Of a DNA stretch of 20,847 nucleotides, positions 16,401-20,847 are shown one piece after another. The stretch comes from Candidatus Cloacimonadota bacterium (GTDB taxonomy: Bacteria; Cloacimonadota; Cloacimonadia; JGIOTU-2). Every line of letters begins with the position of its first letter. Positions within the stretch are counted from its first letter, which is position 1. Under the pieces are notes generated by a model that was given only the letters and a program-made list of their open reading frames with translations, was not told the DNA's origin and ran no database searches. The stretch is taken from the NCBI GenBank assembly GCA_011043895.1, contig DRBZ01000007.1:1-20847 (forward strand), in the 5' to 3' direction. The position numbers and the translations under genes were made by a program.

Positions 16401-17430
16401 GGAACATGTCTCCGTCCACACTACAATAGTATAGATCGGTAACTTTATACGTTGAGGAACCTGTTTCGGAGGGAACCAATCCTGTGTCACCCACAAAAAG
16501 TACAAATGAAGGAGAGGGGTCAGAAGGGGTACCTGCATTATATTGGTCATGGATCCAGGTTTTGATCTGGTTGACAGATGAACCGATAACATCAGTGTAT
16601 CCAACGATTACCTCAAAACCCTTTTGAGTTTTCCATTCGATGAAGGGCTCCAACGCTGTTTCAAACATTCTATCTGCAACAATTAAATATTTTACAGGAT
16701 AGACAACAAGATCAGGATGATCTGGATAACCATGATCTCGTCCGTTGAACATTCTGTCTTTGATCACCTTAAAATAGGGAGAATAGGTTGCGGCTTTTGT
16801 AAATTCAGTTTGTTCAATATCAGGATTGTGGAATCGAACTTTTATCTGAATATTGTTAAAGACTTTCAACTTATTCTGAACCGGGTTGTATCGAACTGGA
16901 GCAACAACAAGGCGTGCTATACGGAAACCGCGAAGATTTCCAAGCACTTCAATCGTGGAGAGTTCTTGTTCATTATAGGCATCTTTCAAATATGCTTCTT
17001 CATTGAATTCGAAAGAAACGGTAGAAGGATCAACACTTTTTGGATAAGACGGTTGAACCGGTGAAATAGGGTGTGAGATCGAAAAATCATCTAAAGAATA
17101 TTCCTGCACTGAGTAATCTACTACTTCTACAGATATATCAGCTCCAAAGGGAATATCTATCAGTTTCTTTACTGCTGGTAGTTTGGGATTTCCGATTTCA
17201 CCTATAAAATAGGCATCTTGAATTGCAAGTTCTGCAAACTGACCTTTTTCACTTGAAATTATCATCGAAGAAATCTCGGAAAATTTAAATGTGACATCCA
17301 TTTCATAGTATGAATTTTCAGTGATTTCGTAGCTGGTTTCTGCAAAATCAAGCGGAATGCGAGAAGAAGATGCAAAAGCAAGTGAACACACACTCAATAG
17401 CAGAACAGCTACTAGTAACGTTTTCTTCAT
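13453..17430 (-). CDS. Secreted C25 (gingipain-type) cysteine protease A with T9SS sorting domain
   Basis: This 1325-residue protein is the first gene of the protease operon. Residues 1-20 are a signal peptide (ending SLAFA) and about 21-240 a prodomain. The C25 catalytic domain (about 245-605) carries the likely His445 (NYTAHGSQTSW) and Cys478 within NCCLTGDF, next to a second Cys at 477. The CFGETWARAT and TGEPTGAIG segments match protease B, but about 60 residues (about 513-590) between this and ILGDPS are extra. Ig-like domains (about 606-780), two carboxypeptidase-regulatory-like domains (872-1042), a jelly-roll/MAM-like domain (about 1046-1215) and the T9SS type A tail (about 1237-1325, ending KKMILLR) follow. 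GGAGG lies 6-7 nt before the ATG. Export by Sec and then T9SS, with removal of prodomain and tail, is expected from the family. The substrate is unknown. Confidence 0.92.
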   Translation of the reverse strand: MKKTLLVAVLLLSVCSLAFASSSRIPLDFAETSYEITENSYYEMDVTFKFSEISSMIISSEKGQFAELAIQDAYFIGEIGNPKLPAVKKLIDIPFGADISVEVVDYSVQEYSLDDFSISHPISPVQPSYPKSVDPSTVSFEFNEEAYLKDAYNEQELSTIEVLGNLRGFRIARLVVAPVRYNPVQNKLKVFNNIQIKVRFHNPDIEQTEFTKAATYSPYFKVIKDRMFNGRDHGYPDHPDLVVYPVKYLIVADRMFETALEPFIEWKTQKGFEVIVGYTDVIGSSVNQIKTWIHDQYNAGTPSDPSPSFVLFVGDTGLVPSETGSSTYKVTDLYYCSVDGDMFPEMYYGRFSATTTDQLETQIDRTVEYEKYLFPDASFLDNVTLIAGVDGSWNPSVGQPTVHYGTQNYFNALHGFNDVHTYLTSYTGCYNTIDDGISLINYTAHGSQTSWSNPNMTQSMVNNLTNAGMWPLAIGNCCLTGDFGYGECFGETWARATHNTTGEPTGAIGYIASAPSSYWYEDFYWAVGAFGTPGGGYVPTYAETSWGAYDAPFVSDYVCNDAILFCGNLAVTEVDIQGYPQHSNPTYYWQAYNILGDPSVVTYLTQGASNTVSFAGLLPIGATSFEVQAEPGSYVAISMNGVLHGAVLADDLGIANVTIDPFTVAGTADIVVTKAQYQPVITDVVVATPAVVNISPTSIPINTLTDVTIDIYEDDGVTPIPDVNIEITGPGLYGTTTGQTNASGSCTLNFGGEYGGTDILTIIGWRDGDNYNLVEEPFGVTGGLDLTNPDIWVTTNFGLSDTFGLNMPGTAHFEQDETDCTYGLYIVNDGSTIYSTDPEITYTPTSLTEIQAGIMKSGYNMYQENFFTIEVFGTVSGTVTDSDNGVAIAYAEVRFYEQGGNPNDDPLFNDVTDASGFYEITTEYPVDHYDIYIDKWGFEPYQELNFFLGYGPNVHDIQLDPVQSSMVSGKLVDDFLVLPSGTLTYYRSDNGEEYASVNITDGQYEVILPNFTYDIYVAAPEHVPYSGTLLVEGDMIIDYHLGNAAIFADFEQDDGDFISNNPSGWQWGEPSAGGITAHSGINCWATVLDGYYGTNNADWTLDSPQFSISGTGMLTFWHYYDFEGTSTLWDGGNVKISTDGGSTFDLITPIGGYTGNISALNEEGFGGSNDEWGQVEFDLSGYSGDNAILRWHFATDYSVNDYYGWYVDDVLFGDPNASYPIPIMNDDPQGIQVTLRLNQNFPNPVTQSTKISFMLPLNMNNAELKIYNIKGQLVKSFTPVLADGPYHELEWNGKDMADKPVANGVYFYRLTTDDKELTKKMILLR
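13456..14304 (-). repeat. Jelly-roll plus T9SS-tail segment, copy in protease A
   Basis: This encodes residues 1043-1325 of protease A and is the partner of 9571-10416. Shared strings include PSGWQWG, AGGITAHSG, FEGTSTLWDGGNVKIST, GYTGNISAL and YYGWYVDDVL. The protease C equivalent shares only the final sorting domain. Confidence 0.8.
14305..14817 (-). repeat. Carboxypeptidase-regulatory-like double module, copy in protease A
   Basis: This encodes residues 872-1042 of protease A, from FGTVSGTV to DYHLG. It is the third copy of the module found at 4938-5453 and 10417-10929, with AEVRFYEQGG, YDIYIDKWGF, DNGEEYAS and HVPYSG retained. Confidence 0.8.
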
Positions 17431-17723
17431 TGAAAACCTCCATATAATTATCTTTTTTTATTAAGATAAATTTTATTCAAAAAAATTTGATTAAAAAATC
17501 TTTTTGTCCACTGCCTTGTCAAGAGAAATAAAAAATTTTTCGTCTATCACGTGAGTTACATAAGATTTTTTGGTTTGAAAATTGTTGACATAATGAATGT
17601 TATAAATGATTTATTGTGTGTGTAATATCTCATGATATTTTTTCGTACTTTAATATCTGGCAGGTTGTAATTATATTAGCAAGGAACAGTGTATAAGAAG
17701 TTAGAATAAAAAGATAAATTGAT
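17431..17723. promoter_or_regulatory. Divergent regulatory region between the protease operon and ruvX-mltG
   Basis: This 293-bp AT-rich stretch holds no recognisable gene. For the minus-strand protease operon, TTGACA lies at 17522-17517. A TTTAAT hexamer follows at 17495-17490, but the 21-nt spacer is long. This would leave a leader of about 55 nt. For ruvX, TTGACA lies at 17585-17590 (+) with TTTATT at 17610-17615 (19-nt spacer). Between the two -35 boxes is the palindrome TCACGTGA (17547-17554), well placed for an operator. A looser inverted repeat, GATATT/AATATC, spans 17634-17657. Promoter and operator roles are inferred from position and short matches only. Confidence 0.4.
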
Positions 17724-18143
17724 ATGGTTGATGTGAAAAGACTCATGGCAATTGATTATGGTGAAAGAAGGATCGGTATCGCGCTCTCAGATGAGGAACA
17801 AACGATTTCGTTTCCTTACAGAACTATTGATACAAGAAAGCAACCTGATGTCATGAAAGAAATTGCTGTTCTTGTTCGTGATCAAAATGTTGGAATAATA
17901 ATCATTGGTAATCCCACAAATGTTGAGGGGGGAGATTCTGAGAAATCAAAAGTTATCAGGAATTTCATTAGCAAATTACAAAATCATATTTCAATTCCTA
18001 TCAAGTTATGGGATGAATCATATACGACGCAAGCTGCTCTCAAGGTACTTGTCCAGAGCAATCGAAGATGGAAGAAGAACCGCAACAAGGTTGATCAAAT
18101 AGCTGCTTCGTTACTACTTAAAGATTATCTTGAGCATCATTAA
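17724..18143 (+). CDS. ruvX: Putative pre-16S rRNA nuclease / Holliday junction resolvase family protein (RuvX/YqgF)
   Basis: This 139-residue cytoplasmic protein has the RNase H-like fold of the YqgF family. The acidic active-site residues are visible: Asp11 in AIDYGERRIGIALSD, Glu98 in WDESYTT, and Asp124 in KVDQIAAS. The central IGNPTNVEGG corresponds to the usual GLP-N-G loop. The family is implicated in 16S rRNA 5'-end maturation and, in some bacteria, in Holliday-junction cleavage. Length is normal. The start at 17724 is used. An internal Met at 17745 (MAIDYG) is also possible, and neither has a strong Shine-Dalgarno sequence. The stop codon overlaps the mltG start by one base (TAATG), so the two genes are translationally coupled. 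The same gene pairing is known in other bacteria, such as the Bacillus yrrK-yrrL neighbourhood. Confidence 0.93.
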   Translation: MVDVKRLMAIDYGERRIGIALSDEEQTISFPYRTIDTRKQPDVMKEIAVLVRDQNVGIIIIGNPTNVEGGDSEKSKVIRNFISKLQNHISIPIKLWDESYTTQAALKVLVQSNRRWKKNRNKVDQIAASLLLKDYLEHH

Positions 18144-19120
18144 TGACACCAAAAAAATTCATTACTTTTCTGTTGATCTTTGTCTTTTTATTCTTTCTTT
18201 TTTATACGATTGCCAGCTTACATAAACCATATCCAATTGCAAACAAGACCATTGTAATTGAGAAAGGCACTTCAGCGCAATACATTGCAAAAGAGCTTCA
18301 AAGGAAACAGATAATTCCTTCTGCAACACTATTCCTTGTCGTAGAGAAGTTTCTTCCTTCAGATAGACAACTTCGTTATGGAAAATTCAACTTTGCAGGA
18401 TGGTTCTCATTTATGGATGTCATGCATAAGCTCACAAGCGGGGAAGTAGTCACGAACAGGATAACTATACCTGAAGGATACACAATTCGTCGTATAGCAA
18501 GTTTATTATCAAAAAAAGAGCTTGTTGATTATTCGAAGTTCATGTCTCTTTGTGTTGATAGTGTTTTTATTGATTCTCTTGGGTTGGGCATTCATAATCT
18601 GGAGGGATTCCTCTTCCCGGATACCTATTACATACCTTACTTTGCAGATGAACGTTTTATAGTAAAAATGATGGTTGATAATTTTTTTATGCAATGGAAC
18701 ATAATTCAGCCAAAGGCAATTGCTTTTGATTCATTGTATAAAATTGTGATCCTCGCTTCTATTGTTGAGCGAGAGGCGATCTATGATGATGAACGACCTT
18801 TAATTGCTGGAGTATATACCAAACGTTTGAAAGAAAATATGCTCCTTCAAGCAGATCCCACTGTTGCATATGCGTTGGAACTCAACCGGATTTCACGCAG
18901 TAATATATCTTATGAAGATCTTAAAATAAATTCGGTATATAATACTTATAGATATAGGGGATTACCACCGACGCCGATATGTAATCCGGGGATTCAATCA
19001 CTAATCGCAGCCTTGCATCCTCAGGAGACTGATTATCTGTTCTTTTTTGCAGGTAAGGATAAGCGGCATATCTTCTCAAAAACTTATCGTGAGCACCTTA
19101 AGAAATTAAATAGAATTTAA
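18143..19120 (+). CDS. mltG: Endolytic peptidoglycan transglycosylase MltG
   Basis: MltG cuts nascent glycan strands at the inner membrane and so limits their length. This copy has 325 residues. A single N-terminal membrane anchor spans about residues 6-26. A LysM-like segment follows at about 35-120, with motifs such as VIEKGTSAQYIAKEL and IPEGYTIRRIA. The YceG catalytic domain runs from about 150 to 322 and contains EGFLFPDTY, the ASIVEREA motif with likely catalytic Glu209, LLQADPTVAY, YNTYRYRGLPPTPICNPG, and the C-terminal FSKTYREH. It overlaps ruvX by one base. Its stop codon is 3 nt from the stop of the convergent deiminase gene, leaving no room for a terminator, so transcripts from the two strands probably overlap at their 3' ends. 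Confidence 0.95.
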   Translation: MTPKKFITFLLIFVFLFFLFYTIASLHKPYPIANKTIVIEKGTSAQYIAKELQRKQIIPSATLFLVVEKFLPSDRQLRYGKFNFAGWFSFMDVMHKLTSGEVVTNRITIPEGYTIRRIASLLSKKELVDYSKFMSLCVDSVFIDSLGLGIHNLEGFLFPDTYYIPYFADERFIVKMMVDNFFMQWNIIQPKAIAFDSLYKIVILASIVEREAIYDDERPLIAGVYTKRLKENMLLQADPTVAYALELNRISRSNISYEDLKINSVYNTYRYRGLPPTPICNPGIQSLIAALHPQETDYLFFFAGKDKRHIFSKTYREHLKKLNRI

Positions 19121-19123
19121 GTT

Positions 19124-20847
19124 TTACTCAACTTTCATCATTTTCTGAGTATATGTTTTATCTCTAACCACAATGCGATAGAAATATACTCCACTTGGTA
19201 CAGATACACCCGATGCATCCTTTCCATCCCAGTTCAGAGATATCAATCTGGAATCTGGGATCGTTGAAAGAGTTCTGATAAGCTGACCTCGTAAATTATA
19301 AATTCCTATTTTGATCTCCCTGTCAATGAGCTCTTTTAGCATGAAAGCAATAGTGGTAGATTCAGAGAATGGATTAGGATAATTGGTCGATTCTGTAATT
19401 GAATTATTTTGTGGCTCATCAACAGAAACAGAATTCATCACGTAGAAAGAGTACGCCATTGGTGCCCCAATAAGGGGATTGTTCTCACTTCTTCCAGAAT
19501 TATCTGCTGCATGTAAGTAATAGTTTACGATTGTCCCATTTGGTTGTGCGGGAATACTTGCAGTATATGTATTTCCAAAAACATGTTGCATTATCAGAGG
19601 AATGTAAGTAATATCTGTAGAACGTTTCCAGTAAACGATAAGTGAGTCAGAGATCAAAGATTCACCACTATAGGCAGTGATATTAGCAACTATTGGAATA
19701 TCTTCCTGAGTTGAAACTGTGTCTGTTATAGGAACATGATAAATGTATAGCATTCCGAGGTCCGGTACACCTTTTGCCCTGCAATGCAGTGCATCTGTTG
19801 ATTGCCATGAGCCGGTAAAACCAAGTACCTCGTACCCAGGTAAAGCTGTTTCATAGGATGCAATTGCATCATCATCCCAAGAACTTCCTGTGATTGGAAC
19901 AAGTACCTTATCATTAACAAATAGAGAGTTTGTGTATGGTTGGTTATTAGGAGTATAAACACGAGGAACTTCATAATTGGTTCCCCAGCAGCTCAGCTGT
20001 GATTCAAAATAATCAACGGCAGCTTCTATCTCATCATACTGGGAATGATATGTGGGAACTTCACGGAGTAGTATTTGAGTGGGACTTAAATATTTACCCC
20101 AGCAATCGACATGTTTAATATAGTCACCATTAACATCAGGAACAACGTGATATGTCTCAATACCAAGCCAATCATACATGCGATCATTGATCTCCTGATG
20201 AGTTAAACTTGGATTTTCATCCCACACAAGGTCCGTTGAGACAGATATTCCATGACCATCAGTCATATAGTTGCCACCTGTTGTGGTTAATGGCATGTAA
20301 TAGTAATTGATATCAAAGTAAGTAGAACAGAAACCAGGAATTGCATCATCGCTTGGACGGGGACGATTATAATTAAAATCTGTGATGCCAAATTCACCCT
20401 CTCCATTAATTATGAACCAAGGACCATAGTCACGTATCCAATAAGTATCTGTGCTTGTGAGAAGGAATTCAACATTATCCATATTTACCCCTGCATTGTT
20501 AAACGTATTATACGCTGCGGTTTGGTTGTATGAAGAAACTACGCAGTAAACCATAACATCTTCAGCGATTTCTGAAACAATTGCAGTAGAAATTCCCAAT
20601 GGGTATCGAACAAGAATTCCCTGCATCCGTTCAAATTCTGCGATATTTCTAATCGGTGTTGGAGGTTCGAGGGTTGTTCGATGGTTCTTGCCGATTTCAT
20701 CAAGATGGAGTTTTTCCTCTTCGGTGAGCCAGATAGGAAGTTCGCCCGGATGTTCTTCGTACCATTGGTCAGCATGGGGGATTTCAGAAAAATATATTTG
20801 GAGAGTATCTGCAGAATATGCATAAAGTGTAAGCGAAAAAAAAAAAA
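19124..20847 (-). CDS. Secreted PPAD-like peptidylarginine deiminase with T9SS sorting domain (5' end outside window)
   Basis: The reading frame is open to the window edge. 573 residues are visible, and the true start lies beyond 20847. The Met at 20626 is internal, because the conserved RNIAEFERMQG stretch crosses it. The first visible residues (FFFSLTLYAYSA) look like the end of a signal peptide. In visible numbering the predicted catalytic residues are Asp139 (WIRDYGPW), His245 and Asp247 (KHVDCWG), Asn306 (YTNSL) and Cys355 (ALHCRAKG). An Arg pair sits at 161/163 (NRPRP). Spacing matches P. gingivalis PPAD (Asp130, Arg152, Arg154, His236, Asp238, Asn297 and, 5 residues shorter here, Cys351), numbers recalled from memory. 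An Ig-like domain (about 380-470) and a T9SS tail (about 488-573, NYPNPFSEST, IYNLRGQLI) follow. Predicted activity is conversion of peptide C-terminal arginine to citrulline outside the cell. The gene runs convergent to mltG. Confidence 0.88.
   Translation of the reverse strand, partial: FFFSLTLYAYSADTLQIYFSEIPHADQWYEEHPGELPIWLTEEEKLHLDEIGKNHRTTLEPPTPIRNIAEFERMQGILVRYPLGISTAIVSEIAEDVMVYCVVSSYNQTAAYNTFNNAGVNMDNVEFLLTSTDTYWIRDYGPWFIINGEGEFGITDFNYNRPRPSDDAIPGFCSTYFDINYYYMPLTTTGGNYMTDGHGISVSTDLVWDENPSLTHQEINDRMYDWLGIETYHVVPDVNGDYIKHVDCWGKYLSPTQILLREVPTYHSQYDEIEAAVDYFESQLSCWGTNYEVPRVYTPNNQPYTNSLFVNDKVLVPITGSSWDDDAIASYETALPGYEVLGFTGSWQSTDALHCRAKGVPDLGMLYIYHVPITDTVSTQEDIPIVANITAYSGESLISDSLIVYWKRSTDITYIPLIMQHVFGNTYTASIPAQPNGTIVNYYLHAADNSGRSENNPLIGAPMAYSFYVMNSVSVDEPQNNSITESTNYPNPFSESTTIAFMLKELIDREIKIGIYNLRGQLIRTLSTIPDSRLISLNWDGKDASGVSVPSGVYFYRIVVRDKTYTQKMMKVE

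Noticed and set aside
17634..17657. GATATT/AATATC inverted repeat as an operator or terminator
   Set aside because: The stem is only 6 bp in very AT-rich DNA with a 12-nt loop, and such a match is expected by chance.
20624..20626. The ATG at 20626 as start of the deiminase
   Set aside because: Family-conserved residues and a signal-peptide-like stretch continue upstream in the same frame to the window edge, so this Met is internal and the gene is truncated by the window.
20539..20823. A 94-codon minus-strand frame near the window end that could be taken as a separate small gene
   Set aside because: The deiminase frame continues through this stretch with conserved family sequence (PIRNIAEFER) and a signal-peptide end, so this frame is a shadow.
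19124..20847. Agmatine deiminase as the identity of the last gene
   Set aside because: The exported context, the Arg pair at the PPAD position, the ALHCRAKG cysteine motif and the T9SS tail fit a PPAD-type peptidylarginine deiminase better than a cytoplasmic agmatine deiminase.
1..20847. CRISPR arrays, insertion sequences, tRNA or rRNA genes
   Set aside because: No regularly spaced short repeats, transposase-like frames, terminal inverted repeats or cloverleaf/rRNA sequences were seen on reading either strand. The only large repeats are the shared protease modules.

Overview
The window is AT-rich, gene-dense bacterial DNA. It joins ordinary housekeeping genes (murA, prmC, pgpA, ruvX, mltG) to a large block of secreted proteins. 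Four secreted proteins end in a C-terminal domain of the type IX secretion system (T9SS) sorting type, with motifs such as NQNFPNPF, AELKIYNIKGQLVKSF and GVYFYRL. This domain style points to the Fibrobacterota-Chlorobiota-Bacteroidota superphylum. The wording of the motifs looks most like Candidatus Cloacimonadota to me, but this is recognition from memory and no search was run.

Layout. Positions 185-1327 (+) hold a secreted esterase with an N-terminal E-set/CBM48-like domain. Positions 1350-3986 (-) are a compact prmC-murA-pgpA operon. A strong intrinsic terminator at 4051-4077 closes a much larger minus-strand operon, which is transcribed from about 17.5 kb down to 4.1 kb. That operon encodes, in order, C25 (gingipain-type) protease A (17430-13453), C25 protease B (13437-9568), a winged-helix protein fused to an M29-aminopeptidase-like domain (9498-8062), and C25 protease C (8039-4104). 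A 293-bp divergent intergenic region separates it from a plus-strand ruvX-mltG pair (17724-19120) whose genes overlap by one base. Converging on mltG with a 3-nt gap is a secreted peptidylarginine deiminase (19124 to the window edge, 5' end missing), also with a T9SS tail.

How the parts may work together. The three C25 proteases are each about 1300 residues. Each has a signal peptide, a prodomain, a Cys-His catalytic domain, Ig-like domains, carboxypeptidase-regulatory-like beta-sandwich modules, a jelly-roll/MAM-like domain and a sorting domain. They are probably exported and surface-anchored or released to digest extracellular protein. The deiminase matches the spacing of the Porphyromonas gingivalis enzyme PPAD at the catalytic Asp, His, Asp and Asn and at the substrate-binding Arg pair. 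In Porphyromonas, Arg-gingipain and PPAD act in sequence, so a gingipain/PPAD-like toolkit within 21 kb in what looks like a different phylum is notable.

The most unusual gene is the winged-helix/M29-like protein inside the protease operon. Its M29-like domain appears to lack the metal ligands, which suggests a peptide- or amino-acid-sensing transcription factor built from a dead peptidase and encoded with the proteases whose products it might sense. This is the best candidate here for an undescribed system. No tRNA, rRNA, CRISPR array or insertion sequence was seen.
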